IMG/VR virus record: IMGVR_UViG_3300050821_014392
Span: 1-34,203 of that record
Length of the DNA: 34,203 nt
Source of the DNA: a virus
Reading direction: 5' to 3' (one strand)
Each line of letters starts with the position of its first letter. The stretch's first letter is position 1. A model generated the notes under the pieces. The model was given only the letters and a program-made list of their open reading frames with translations. It did not search any database and was not told the DNA's origin. Shown piece by piece: positions 14,914 through 21,768 of the stretch. A program made the translations under genes and the position numbers.

Positions 14914-14976
14914 AACTGGGGCACGAACCCCAGTTAAGAAAAAGTAATGTGTTGATTTGCTTTCCCCACATTACTT
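14914..14976 (+). promoter_or_regulatory. Two strong hairpins in the 5' leader of the replication operon
   Basis: AACTGGGG/CCCCAGTT (14914-14921 and 14928-14935, 6-base loop) and AAGTAATGTG/CACATTACTT (14942-14951 and 14967-14976) are both perfect. The first has an A-run on its left, so it would act as an intrinsic terminator for leftward transcripts. On the rightward mRNA both lie between the promoter and the gene at 15045. The rest of 14775-15044 holds the promoter above and nothing else I can identify. Confidence 0.5.
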
Positions 14977-15044
14977 AAAGGACGGTTTCCAAAAACTTTA
15001 TCACATTTCCTTTTTTTTACCCTACATTTTAAAACAGGTTTTTT

Positions 15045-15350
15045 ATGACTATTGAAAAATTTACTCAAAATAATGAGAATGAATGGCCTCCGACAATGTA
15101 TTTTAAGCAAGTATTACAGCATTGTCCTACTGCTGCACTTTTATATTCTGAAATGTGGTCTCAAAAAGATAAAAACAATCGTCTCACCATTCCTAAAAAA
15201 GAAGTTTTTCCAAAATTTCTTCTTTCAGTAGCAAATTTAAAATTACGTTTAGGCATGCTATGCCGCGAAGGTCTAGTAAGTATTGATGAGGACAAAAAAG
15301 TCATTAAGGTCGAAATAGTCGATTGGGACTATTCGGAGGATGAAGAATGA
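15045..15350 (+). CDS. Hypothetical early protein, possible winged helix (101 aa)
   Basis: First gene behind the promoter at 14855. WPPTMYFKQVLQHCPTAALLYSEMWSQKDKNNRL, then IPKKEVFPKFLLSVANLKLRLGMLCREGLVSIDEDKKVIKVEIVDW. Helix-turn-helix spacing followed by a C-terminal two-strand wing (GLVSIDEDKKVIKVEIV) suggests a winged-helix fold like phage replication or control proteins. The tail is acidic (DYSEDEE). An ATGA overlap couples it to the next gene. Function is not recognised. Confidence 0.55.
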   Translation: MTIEKFTQNNENEWPPTMYFKQVLQHCPTAALLYSEMWSQKDKNNRLTIPKKEVFPKFLLSVANLKLRLGMLCREGLVSIDEDKKVIKVEIVDWDYSEDEE

Positions 15351-15646
15351 TAGCAAAAACGCTTCATTGCCAAACTTGCTATGAAAACATAAAAATGCGC
15401 GGGGAGCAAGTAAAAACTCTTTATGAGCTTATTTGTAACTACTATACTGCATATGCCGCTGTATGTTTGGAATTAAAAAATGATGGCACTTTAGAAATTT
15501 TGCTTCAATATTTAGAGCAATCTGGTTATGTTGTTACGTCAGAAGCAAATCACCTCTCCATGATCTTTGTGAAGCCCTGTGGGCATGCTACATTCGATGA
15601 TGAAGGGTGTATAACGACATATTGCTCGAAACCCCACCTCCATTAA
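15347..15646 (+). CDS. Cysteine/histidine-rich hypothetical protein (99 aa)
   Basis: MIAKTLHCQTCYENIKMRGEQVKTLYELICNYY, then TLEILLQYLEQSGYVVTSEANHLSMIFVKPCGH and CITTYCSKPHLH. Cys8-x2-Cys11 with the late Cys/His set (PCGH, C-x5-C, H-x-H) could form a zinc site. Translationally coupled to the gene before it. It precedes the long structured gene-free region. No family name can be given. Confidence 0.55.
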   Translation: MIAKTLHCQTCYENIKMRGEQVKTLYELICNYYTAYAAVCLELKNDGTLEILLQYLEQSGYVVTSEANHLSMIFVKPCGHATFDDEGCITTYCSKPHLH

Positions 15647-15653
15647 ATAAAAA

Positions 15654-15782
15654 CTCCCTCGCCAGTATGACGAAGGAGCTAAAGGAGGGATATGAGATTC
15701 GGAAACCATAATGACAAATAATTTATTTAATGTGAAGACAAAAAAGAAGAGCCAGGTTCGAAAACCTGACTCCCTCCCTTTA
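15654..15782 (+). other. Nested stem-loops in a gene-free region
   Basis: CTCCCTCG/CGAAGGAG (15654-15661 with 15671-15678, one mismatch) is followed by TAAAGGAGGGA (15680-15690) pairing with TCCCTCCCTTTA (15771-15782) around a smaller hairpin GAGCCAGGTT/AACCTGACTC (15749-15772). No open frame of useful length and no T-run terminator. It may be part of an RNA that continues to 16014, or origin DNA. Confidence 0.4.
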
Positions 15783-15898
15783 GACTCTTAATTTAACATT
15801 AACATTTGCAACAGAACAATAATAACATACGAATCAAGTACGCTACAAAGGACGAAGATAAGATAAGGACGTAATTTATCTAACCAACACCAAACCAC

Positions 15899-16014
15899 AA
15901 CTAGTCCGCTACTATTATGTCTGTAGCAAAATGTTTTGCAGAATACCCTTGTTGACTATACGAATCAACGAGGGTCCCTTTTAACATTTGCATTTTCATA
16001 GTAGCTGACTGGTT
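15899..16014 (+). ncRNA. Candidate structured RNA or origin element before the replication gene
   Basis: A closing stem pairs 15899-15906 with 16007-16014 and 15908-15915 with 15998-16005, 16 pairs including one G-U and one C-U mismatch. Inside are GCAAA/TTTGC (15926-15939) and an 11-pair hairpin, ACCCTTGTTGA (15945-15955) with TCAACGAGGGT (15965-15975, one G-U). TTAACATTTGCA occurs both upstream, near 15797, and at 15981. A stem this long is unlikely by chance, and the stretch is free of genes. Whether it acts as RNA or as DNA (for example a replication origin) is open. Confidence 0.45.
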
Positions 16015-16061
16015 AAAATAACACAATATACAAAAATTATTTTAATTTAGGACGCAATATT

Positions 16062-17039
16062 ATGTCAGTCATACGAGCAATCAAAGATAGCCTCAATCCA
16101 TTTGTGCAGATCAACAAAAAAGTTTTTGATGATCCTAATCTTTCTTTAAAGGCAAAAGGGCTCATTGGTTTTTGTCTTTCGAAACCGGATCATTGGGTTT
16201 TTCGCATTAATCATTTGGAAAAAGTTTTGAAGGAAAAGGAGAAGGCCCTTTACTCAACTTTAAACGAATGTATCAATCAAGGATATGCCTTAAGATTTCA
16301 ACATCGCCAAAAAAACGGGGACTTTGGACTTTGGGAAACGATCGTATCGGATAGTAAAGAAGAAATCCAAAGATTAATAAAGACACTCGAAAAAGACCCT
16401 GGTTTTCAAAAAATGTTTACGCTCCGCCGTTTTGGGGATCCGCTAAATGGGGATCCCCAAAAGGAGGAACTAGTAATACCTAATCTTAGTAATACTGATC
16501 TAAAAGAAACTACTACTAGCAGCAGTTTTTCTGAGCATGCAGAGGAAAGCAAGAAAAGCGTACCTGACCTAAAAGCACCAACTAAGCAAAGTACACCAAA
16601 AAAGCCCTCCAAATCAAAAGCTTCTTCTTTTCTCATTGACGAAAGATTGAAAGGTTTGGATATACCAACATCTTCTAAACAGACGATTTCTAAGCATTTT
16701 GATGGCCCTACAATCGAAAAAGCTATTGCTTGGGCTACCAATCCCTTGACCAAGATAAAAAAGAGCTTAGAAAAGGCTATTTACTGGGCTTGTGAAAATC
16801 CGGATAAGCTGGAAATCAAGAATAAAGAACAAGACACTAAAGAAAACAAAGCTTATGCCAAGGAAATTCATAAGAAAGCAAAGATTCCTAGCACTGTTAA
16901 CTTTGAAGTGCTAAATTCATATGTTGAAATCGGACAGAAAGGGGGAAACTCTCTACCTACAATAATAGATTATGTAGACCGACCTTCAGTTTTCAGAGGA
17001 CTTCTTGCGAGTGCAATGAAAAAATACAAGATCGAATGA
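16062..17039 (+). CDS. Phage replication protein with N-terminal winged-helix domain
   Basis: 325 residues. Residues 1-110 (FVQINKKVFDDPNLSLKAKGLIGFCLSKPDHW, IRHLEK-like helix, ALYSTLNECINQGYALRF) are the helix-turn-helix domain typical of phage replication initiators or primosome loaders. Residues 125-195 are a low-complexity linker rich in Ser/Thr/Lys, with GDPLNGDP encoded by a 12-base inverted repeat. The C-terminal part is helical (about 195-325), a plausible partner-binding region for helicase loading. The leader before it holds the structured element 15899-16014. AGGA lies 9 bases before the ATG. Origin recognition is inferred from family and position. Confidence 0.7.
   Translation: MSVIRAIKDSLNPFVQINKKVFDDPNLSLKAKGLIGFCLSKPDHWVFRINHLEKVLKEKEKALYSTLNECINQGYALRFQHRQKNGDFGLWETIVSDSKEEIQRLIKTLEKDPGFQKMFTLRRFGDPLNGDPQKEELVIPNLSNTDLKETTTSSSFSEHAEESKKSVPDLKAPTKQSTPKKPSKSKASSFLIDERLKGLDIPTSSKQTISKHFDGPTIEKAIAWATNPLTKIKKSLEKAIYWACENPDKLEIKNKEQDTKENKAYAKEIHKKAKIPSTVNFEVLNSYVEIGQKGGNSLPTIIDYVDRPSVFRGLLASAMKKYKIE
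16430..16462. repeat. 12-base perfect inverted repeat inside the replication gene
   Basis: TTTTGGGGATCC (16430-16441) and GGATCCCCAAAA (16451-16462), 9 bases apart; GGGGATCC also occurs as a direct repeat. It lies in the linker coding region. Phage origins inside the initiator gene, as in lambda O, are an established precedent. Confidence 0.5.
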
Positions 17040-17050
17040 GGCTATAAGGC

Positions 17051-17440
17051 ATGGATGCCGAGAAAATAGTCGATTGGATAAATGCAATGACCATCGTTAG
17101 CGAAGCTAATCGCACGGGGGAACATTGGACATCCAAAAGAAAAAGACATAAGATTCAGCAATGGCAGATCAAAGCTCTATTTCAAGAGTTTGATCATCCT
17201 ATTCCTTTGCCATGCAAAATCGTTATGACTAGACTTTATCCAAGACTACTTGATTATGTTAATCTAACTTCCTCTTTCAAATGGATACAAGATCAGATTG
17301 CGGATTGCATATTACCAGGGTTAGCAAAAGGAAGGGCGGACGGAGACCCACGGTTATCTTGGGAATTTATGCAAGAGAAGTCTTCAGTGAAAGGAATGAG
17401 ACTAGAGATTTATGCAAATGTGACGCTCAAGGATGAATAA
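17051..17440 (+). CDS. RusA-like Holliday junction resolvase-fold protein
   Basis: 129 residues. LPCKIVMTRLYPRLLDYVNL (53-72), FKWIQDQIADCI (76-87), DGDPRLSWEF (97-106) and MRLEIY (116-121) follow the order of small phage RusA-type proteins, which usually read R-x-x-P-R-x-L-D-D-D-N-L, D-x-I-A-D, D-D-x-x-I. Here the D-D-D-N cluster is LDYVNL, keeping Asp68 and Asn71 but losing the other acids; Asp81 and Asp85 remain. It may still cut branched DNA, or be a degenerate version. It follows the replication gene by 11 bases and overlaps the convergent gene by 39 bases. Confidence 0.55.
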   Translation: MDAEKIVDWINAMTIVSEANRTGEHWTSKRKRHKIQQWQIKALFQEFDHPIPLPCKIVMTRLYPRLLDYVNLTSSFKWIQDQIADCILPGLAKGRADGDPRLSWEFMQEKSSVKGMRLEIYANVTLKDE

Positions 17441-17605
17441 TCTTTCTTGAAGCTCAGATACCTGTTTTTTAAGCTCTCCATTCTTAGCATGCAAGCTTTT
17501 TCTCAATCGTTCATATTTCTCTATCTGGCATTCATAGAGATTCTCAAGATAAGCCACTTTGTCTTCGGGTTTTAACTCAACACAAAATGGAAGTTCAAGC
17601 TGCAT
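17402..17605 (-). CDS. Coiled-coil protein (67 aa)
   Basis: MQLELPFCVELKPEDKVAYLENLYECQIEKYERLRKSLHAK (in pieces) and a heptad helix NGELKKQVSELQERLFILERH. Leucines recur every seven residues from about 40. The start (ATG 17605) shares one base with the stop of the gene before it. It is the last gene of the leftward three-gene operon. Function not recognised. Confidence 0.5.
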   Translation of the reverse strand: MQLELPFCVELKPEDKVAYLENLYECQIEKYERLRKSLHAKNGELKKQVSELQERLFILERHICINL

Positions 17606-17871
17606 TAATCTATATCCTTTTTTTGTTCGAGATTATTTGATAATATTTTGAAAACTAATTGACAAAAATAATTCCTATTATCTCTTTGGACCGAAGTAAT
17701 AGCAAAAAGGCTTAAGGTTACACATAAACTATTGAGAATACCATCGCATCCTTCAGGTGTGTCGACTCCAAATTTTTGAACCAGAGTTTCTAGAATTATT
17801 CGACCCGTTTCATTTGCCTCTTTCATATCTTCTTCGCTAAGATTTTTAAAGGCTTTTCTTTTTTCTTTCAT
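17605..17871 (-). CDS. Hypothetical helical protein (88 aa)
   Basis: MKEKRKAFKNLSEEDMKEANETGRIILETLVQKFGVDTPEGCDGILNSLCVTLSLFAITSVQ (pieces) then RNYFCQLVFKILSNNLEQKKDID. The middle is moderately hydrophobic (LCVTLSLFAI) but not a clear membrane segment. The start overlaps the upstream stop by one base. The layout resembles small phage helical-bundle proteins; no name can be given. Confidence 0.55.
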   Translation of the reverse strand: MKEKRKAFKNLSEEDMKEANETGRIILETLVQKFGVDTPEGCDGILNSLCVTLSLFAITSVQRDNRNYFCQLVFKILSNNLEQKKDID

Positions 17872-18260
17872 TATTCCGCCTCTTTCTCTTTATACGTCTG
17901 ATTGAATAAACAATGTCCGTGTGTTGCTAAGCTGCCTTCGATTCTGCATAACCTTCTATCAACATCTTCGACCTTTTCACCTAGCTTATCAATGCGTTGT
18001 GATAATTTTTCTTCAACATCATCAATTCGTTGATTTAGTCTTTCTTCAACCTGGCTTAATTTCTCATCTAATTTGTCGATTCTAGTATGTACCCCGTCAA
18101 TTCTTACATTAGTGCCTAAAATGTCAGCAGAAAGTCTTGTCTCTAATTTTTCTATTTTTCCGTCCAATCTATGATAAAAAAACCAAAACATTCCACCAAT
18201 TACTACTAGTTGGCCGATATTCAAACTTTTCAAAAGTTCTATAATATTTTCCATTTTCAT
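17871..18260 (-). CDS. Membrane-anchored long coiled coil (RLCxIE family, extended member)
   Basis: 129 residues. A membrane helix (about 14-29, IGQLVVIGGMFWFFYH) is followed by a very regular coiled coil (30-112) built from LDEKLSQVEERLNQRIDDVEEKL-like repeats of about 11 residues, ending DVDRRLCRIEGSLATHGHCLFNQ. The RRLCRIEG stretch corresponds to RLCxIEE in the three shorter members, and RIDGVHTRID matches the gene at 11400. It is the first gene of the leftward operon behind a TTGACA promoter at 18294-18323. Possible roles: membrane scaffold, spanin-like connector or exclusion protein; none proven. Confidence 0.65.
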   Translation of the reverse strand: MKMENIIELLKSLNIGQLVVIGGMFWFFYHRLDGKIEKLETRLSADILGTNVRIDGVHTRIDKLDEKLSQVEERLNQRIDDVEEKLSQRIDKLGEKVEDVDRRLCRIEGSLATHGHCLFNQTYKEKEAE

Positions 18261-18293
18261 GCTCCGATTTATGTCCTCACGATATCACAGGAA

Positions 18294-18323
18294 ATTATTT
18301 TTGTCTGTAAAAAAAGATGTCAA
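18294..18323 (-). promoter_or_regulatory. Leftward promoter for the coiled-coil operon
   Basis: On the minus strand TTGACA (plus 18318-18323) and AATAAT (plus 18294-18299) are spaced by 18 bases. A second TTGACA lies at plus 18350-18355 with a weaker -10 (TATTTT). Confidence 0.5.
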
Positions 18324-18406
18324 CCATAAAATATATTAAAAATATTTCTTGTCAAAAAACACCTAATAAGCAATTCTCTATGAATCGAAACAAGAGAAAT
18401 TCTTAA

Positions 18407-18688
18407 ATGATAAACTGCGAACCTCTTCCAATTTCTGAAAATACCTTCAAAGAAATTGCTCTTAAAATAATTACTGATTTGGTCGACTATTACGAAATGA
18501 CCATTCAATACAAACACCATCCCGATCAATTTACCTTCACAGAATGGAAATCCATTCTAAAAGACATTAGAGATGGATTTCTTATCTCGATAAGCAGAGA
18601 AAAAAAGACCCAAAAAGATGAAAAAATAATAGAAAGAGCTTTGTTTCTTTTTTGTAGATATTTCTTAGATTTAATTGAAAAAAGGTAA
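18407..18688 (+). CDS. Hypothetical protein before the terminase (93 aa)
   Basis: Helical and charged: NTFKEIALKIITDLVDYYEMTIQYK, FTEWKSILKDIRDGFLISISREKK, ALFLFCRYFLDLIEKR. No signal peptide. It starts the packaging operon, 2 bases before the small terminase gene. Its place suggests a packaging or regulatory accessory, but no domain is recognised. The ribosome site is weak (AAGAGAAA). Confidence 0.5.
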   Translation: MINCEPLPISENTFKEIALKIITDLVDYYEMTIQYKHHPDQFTFTEWKSILKDIRDGFLISISREKKTQKDEKIIERALFLFCRYFLDLIEKR

Positions 18689-18690
18689 TT

Positions 18691-19110
18691 ATGGGAACCA
18701 GCGGAGTGCCTTTAGACAAAAACCTTATAATCAAGGGAATTTATGATAAAAAAGGAATTATAGAGCATGCAGCCAAATCAATAGGTTGTGATACGACTTC
18801 TATTTATGCATGGATGAGAAAAGATGAGGATGTAGAATTTGCTGTCAAAGATGCTCGACAAAAAGCTGATCAAGAGCGAATTGACAAAAGAGAAGTCCTC
18901 AAGCAAAAAGCTTATGCATCAGCCGAAGCTAATCTCGATCAATTTGATGGGACAATGACTATATTTCTTCTTAAAACTTTATGCGGATTCACTGAAAATA
19001 CTCGCGAACAATCCATTGTCTTGAATTTAGTCGACCGACCATATAACGAAGGCGAAGAAAAATTATCTACAATGAGCTTAAATGACCAAGAGCTTGCAGA
19101 TCCCGCATAA
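18691..19110 (+). CDS. terS: Terminase small subunit
   Basis: 139 residues. The N-terminus has a helix-turn-helix (IIEHAAKSIGCDTTSIYAWMRKDEDVEFAVKDAR, residues about 20-55) used by small terminases to bind packaging-site DNA. A long helical region (QKADQERIDKREVLKQKAYASAEANL) for oligomer assembly follows, then TIFLLKTLCGFTE. This is the usual layout of phage TerS proteins. Its 3' end overlaps the large subunit gene by 29 bases, as often seen. The C-terminal tail (EEKLSTMSLNDQELADPA) is acidic and may contact the motor. Confidence 0.75.
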   Translation: MGTSGVPLDKNLIIKGIYDKKGIIEHAAKSIGCDTTSIYAWMRKDEDVEFAVKDARQKADQERIDKREVLKQKAYASAEANLDQFDGTMTIFLLKTLCGFTENTREQSIVLNLVDRPYNEGEEKLSTMSLNDQELADPA

Positions 19111-20431
19111 ATTCCAATGTCGCCCTTATCAAATATCGGCGTGGGAAGCATGGAAACAGCGCAAAAAAAAGATGTGCCTTTGTTGGCATAGGGGAGCTGG
19201 AAAAGATCTATTTGCTTTGAATTGCTTTATTTGGCGCATGGTACGAGAGCCGGCCGTTTATCTGCATTGCTTTCCTCAATATAGCCAAGGAAAAAAAGCC
19301 ATCTGGAATAGTCTTCACCAAACCGATGAGCAAGAGCCCATTTCATATTTAGATCACTTTCCCAAAGAGATCATAAAATATAAAAACAGCACTGAGATGC
19401 GCATCGAATTATTTAATGGAGCTATCTATTGCATTATGGGAATAGATGGCAAAAACGCCCAGCTTGCACGTGGCATGAACCCTACCCACGTTATTGTTTC
19501 AGAATATGCATACATGAATGAAGAGTCATGGGATGTCATAGAGCCCCGCGTGTCGCAAAATGGCGGCACAGTCATCTTTGCGTCTACGCCCAACGGAAAG
19601 AACCACTTTTATCGGGAGTTTAACTATGCAGCTAGTGGCCATAAACCTGATTATTTTGCTAGTCTTGTTACTAATGACGATACGCACATTCATACTTCTG
19701 AGCATTTGGAAGACCTACGTGCGAAAGGCAAGCCTGAAGATTTTATTAGACAAGAATACTTTTGTGACTTTTCAAGAGGGGCAGCAGGATCCTACTATGG
19801 GAACCTTATTCAAAAAGCTCGTCAAGAAGAGCGCATTACTACTTTGCGTATTAGTCCCAATTTACCTGTGCATACTGCTTGGGATATTGGCATTGGTGAT
19901 AGTAATGCTATATTCATTTTTCAATGCCTCAACAATGGCAATGTAAACATCTTGCACTATTACGAAAATAGCAATGAAGGCCTTCCTCATTACATAAAAT
20001 ATTTAGACAATTGGAAGGCAAAGCATGGGGCAATATGGGGCACTCATTTCGTTCCTCATGATATGCAAAACCGTGAATATACTTCCGGCGTTGATAGGTT
20101 ATCATCGGCGCGAAATTTAGGCTATGAAATGCGTATAGTACCTAAAAAGGGAATAGAAGATGGGATCGAGGCGGTTCGATCTCTTCTTCCGCATTGTAGC
20201 TTCGATGATAAGGAATGCAAGCGCGGTATTGACTGCCTAGACTTCTATCGAAAGAAATGGAATGACACTTTGAAAGTCTATTATGACGAACCCTTACATG
20301 ATCAATATAGTCATGGGGCCGATGCTTTTCGCATGCTAGCGGTTGGTATTAATGCATTAGGTACAGGGGGAAATAATAAATTAACTCCGGATAAAATTAG
20401 AGAAATGAGAGTAAAAAGCTATGGATATTAG
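19082..20431 (+). CDS. terL: Terminase large subunit
   Basis: 449 residues, a usual size. ATPase part: CWHRGAGKD (34-42) is the Walker A loop, HVIVSEYA (136-143) the Walker B site with Ser in place of the usual Asp before Glu, and VIFASTPNGKNHFY (164-177) the coupling motif. Nuclease part: AWDIGIGDSN (Asp268), VPHDM (Asp327) and HGADAFR (Asp414) are the three acids of the RNase H-like headful/cutting domain. It packages DNA through the portal and cuts it. It is followed by a run of small genes before the portal, a longer gap than usual. Confidence 0.9.
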   Translation: MTKSLQIPHKFQCRPYQISAWEAWKQRKKKMCLCWHRGAGKDLFALNCFIWRMVREPAVYLHCFPQYSQGKKAIWNSLHQTDEQEPISYLDHFPKEIIKYKNSTEMRIELFNGAIYCIMGIDGKNAQLARGMNPTHVIVSEYAYMNEESWDVIEPRVSQNGGTVIFASTPNGKNHFYREFNYAASGHKPDYFASLVTNDDTHIHTSEHLEDLRAKGKPEDFIRQEYFCDFSRGAAGSYYGNLIQKARQEERITTLRISPNLPVHTAWDIGIGDSNAIFIFQCLNNGNVNILHYYENSNEGLPHYIKYLDNWKAKHGAIWGTHFVPHDMQNREYTSGVDRLSSARNLGYEMRIVPKKGIEDGIEAVRSLLPHCSFDDKECKRGIDCLDFYRKKWNDTLKVYYDEPLHDQYSHGADAFRMLAVGINALGTGGNNKLTPDKIREMRVKSYGY

Positions 20432-20440
20432 GAGATAAAA

Positions 20441-20698
20441 ATGACAAAAAAGCTAAAAAGTTATGACGTTTTTTATAACCGTACTAAAAAATCAGTTTTT
20501 AAAGTAAGAGCCGAAAATGAAGAACAAGCACGAATCGTGGCCGATAATTTTTTGTTAAAAGATAGACATTTCGATAAAAGTTATGATGGAATAATTGAAT
20601 TTGACAAGGTATTAGATAGCAGCGATCCTCTTCCTCAACCCGCTATTTTTGATGGAACTGGTTATAAATGGAAATGTTCAGATTATGATTGGGAATAA
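20441..20698 (+). CDS. Hypothetical protein (85 aa)
   Basis: MTKKLKSYDVFYNRTKKSVFKVRAENEEQARIVADNFLLKDRHFDKSYDG (pieces), then IIEFDKVLDSS. Strand-helix-strand layout, with FKVRAENEEQARIVADNF like small phage proteins that carry a ferredoxin-like fold (V-x-A-x-x-E-E-A). AGGAG lies 8 bases before ATG. First of the small genes between terminase and portal; function unknown. Confidence 0.6.
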   Translation: MTKKLKSYDVFYNRTKKSVFKVRAENEEQARIVADNFLLKDRHFDKSYDGIIEFDKVLDSSDPLPQPAIFDGTGYKWKCSDYDWE

Positions 20699-20700
20699 AT

Positions 20701-20916
20701 ATGAAACTTTCCATTCCAAAAGATATTTATGCCACCATTATGAGTAATAAAGTGCTTCATAAAATGTTTCACGATTTTATCGAAGTAGTTAAGACAGAAG
20801 ATGATAAAAAGATCTTTGAATTTTTAGAAGATAACCCCGAGTTTTATCAAATGATCATGAATTATGCCCAATATGTTGAGATAATAGAAGAGGACGATGA
20901 TGCTACGGAAGTGTAA
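20701..20916 (+). CDS. Hypothetical acidic helical protein (71 aa)
   Basis: Start at 20701, chosen over a TTG at 20689 because GGGA lies just upstream. MKLSIPKDIYATIMSNKVLHKMFHDF, then KTEDDKKIFEFLEDNPEFYQMIMNYAQYVEIIEEDDDATEV. Acidic tail. Overlaps the next gene by 20 bases. No known motif. Confidence 0.55.
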   Translation: MKLSIPKDIYATIMSNKVLHKMFHDFIEVVKTEDDKKIFEFLEDNPEFYQMIMNYAQYVEIIEEDDDATEV

Positions 20917-21121
20917 TAATTGTCTTTCAAAAATTCATGAATGTAAGTTTTTCAGTGAAGAATATAAATCCTGCAAGAAATGCTGTACAGATGAAGAAGT
21001 TAACTCCTATGTGCGACCTCCTCTTTCTAAATGGATGGATGGGTTAACTCCTACCAAAAAGGTTTTGATCATTAAACAAATATTGAAAGAATGGAAGCAA
21101 TCCAATGCATGTAAATCTTGA
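20897..21121 (+). CDS. Cysteine-rich zinc-finger-like protein (74 aa)
   Basis: CNNCLSKIHECKFFSEEYKSCKKCC (about 6-30) has C-x2-C ... C ... C-x2-C-C spacing, a likely zinc ribbon. The C-terminal half is basic and helical (TPTKKVLIIKQILKEWKQSNACK). AGAGG lies 9 bases before the ATG at 20897; the ATG at 20900 is an alternative. DNA or protein binding is inferred only from the finger. Confidence 0.55.
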   Translation: MMLRKCNNCLSKIHECKFFSEEYKSCKKCCTDEEVNSYVRPPLSKWMDGLTPTKKVLIIKQILKEWKQSNACKS

Positions 21122-21308
21122 AACTATCCAGCAATATATTAGCGAAGCTAATGCAAAGATTGAGCTTTTAAAGATGGACATCACCACTTATCAAAAGCGC
21201 ATGAATTCAGCACATAAAGAAATATCTACAATGAATTTCTTGATAGACCAATATGTTAAAGCTTTGGAGTTATTAGAAAATGAACCTTCTAAAGAAAATC
21301 AAAGATAA
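21105..21308 (+). CDS. Coiled-coil protein (67 aa)
   Basis: MHVNLETIQQYISEANAKIELLKMDITTYQKRM, then EISTMNFLIDQYVKALELLENEPSKENQR: continuous heptads with few breaks. It overlaps the previous gene by 17 bases and the next by 29. It may be a scaffold or assembly helper, but the family is not recognised. Confidence 0.5.
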   Translation: MHVNLETIQQYISEANAKIELLKMDITTYQKRMNSAHKEISTMNFLIDQYVKALELLENEPSKENQR

Positions 21309-21534
21309 ATTATTTCCTGAAACTCAAACACTGGATTTAACGGAAATAGATGGATGCATAAGAAAATTAGTGAACATATCTATAGAACATACTAAGAGGT
21401 TGGACAAAATGGATGAGCTTATTAAAAAAGATAAGAAAAAGATGGATAATATGATGAATACACTAGTTAAGAAAGACATTCCTCGGGATAAAAAGATCAA
21501 GAAATGCGATAAAATGATGAAGGAAAAGAAATAA
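21280..21534 (+). CDS. Lysine-rich coiled-coil protein (84 aa)
   Basis: MNLLKKIKDKLFPETQTLDLTEIDGCIRKLVNISIEHTKRL (pieces) then LIKKDKKKMDNMMNTLVKKDIPRDKKIKKCDKMMKEKK. N-terminal amphipathic helix and a long basic helix. GGAG lies about 12 bases before ATG. The stop is the start region of the next gene (shares its first base). Confidence 0.5.
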   Translation: MNLLKKIKDKLFPETQTLDLTEIDGCIRKLVNISIEHTKRLDKMDELIKKDKKKMDNMMNTLVKKDIPRDKKIKKCDKMMKEKK

Positions 21535-21698
21535 TGCCTAAATGGGATGAATTGCGGCATGCTAGGGAATTAGTTAAACCCAATAAACCTATTTCCTTGT
21601 TCCCTGTTGCTTTTAAAATAGTTTTAAATGAAATAAGAGAGTTAAAGAACGAAGTCAAAAAACTTAAATATAAAAATAAAAAATCTTCCAGAATATGA
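21534..21698 (+). CDS. Small basic protein (54 aa)
   Basis: MPKWDELRHARELVKPNKPISLFPVAFKIVLNEI, then RELKNEVKKLKYKNKKSSRI. An amphipathic helix with a basic end. Shares one base with the gene before it and has AAGGAAA as ribosome site. Too short for a family call; its tight packing in the operon supports it. Confidence 0.55.
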   Translation: MPKWDELRHARELVKPNKPISLFPVAFKIVLNEIRELKNEVKKLKYKNKKSSRI

Positions 21699-21730
21699 GC
21701 TAGACTTTCAAAAAAAATTTGGTTAAAGTG

Positions 21731-21746
21731 TCAAATAAATATTTTA
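21731..21746. promoter_or_regulatory. Third copy of the shared 16-base motif
   Basis: TCAAATAAATATTTTA differs from TCAAGTAAATATTTGA (10501-10516) at two of 16 positions, and both are preceded by TG. It lies 23 bases before the small gene that precedes the portal. Confidence 0.4.
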
Positions 21747-21768
21747 GTTTTACTCTACGCAAGGATGC

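Noticed and set aside
15654-16014. CRISPR-like repeat array
   Set aside because: The repeated pieces are inverted stems of different sequence, not regularly spaced direct repeats.
16406-16753. 115-codon minus-strand frame inside the replication gene
   Set aside because: No start signal; composition is that of a mirror frame of a lysine/serine-rich gene.
19560-19946. 128-codon frame inside the large terminase
   Set aside because: Lies fully inside the terminase frame, is hydrophobic by chance and has no ribosome site.
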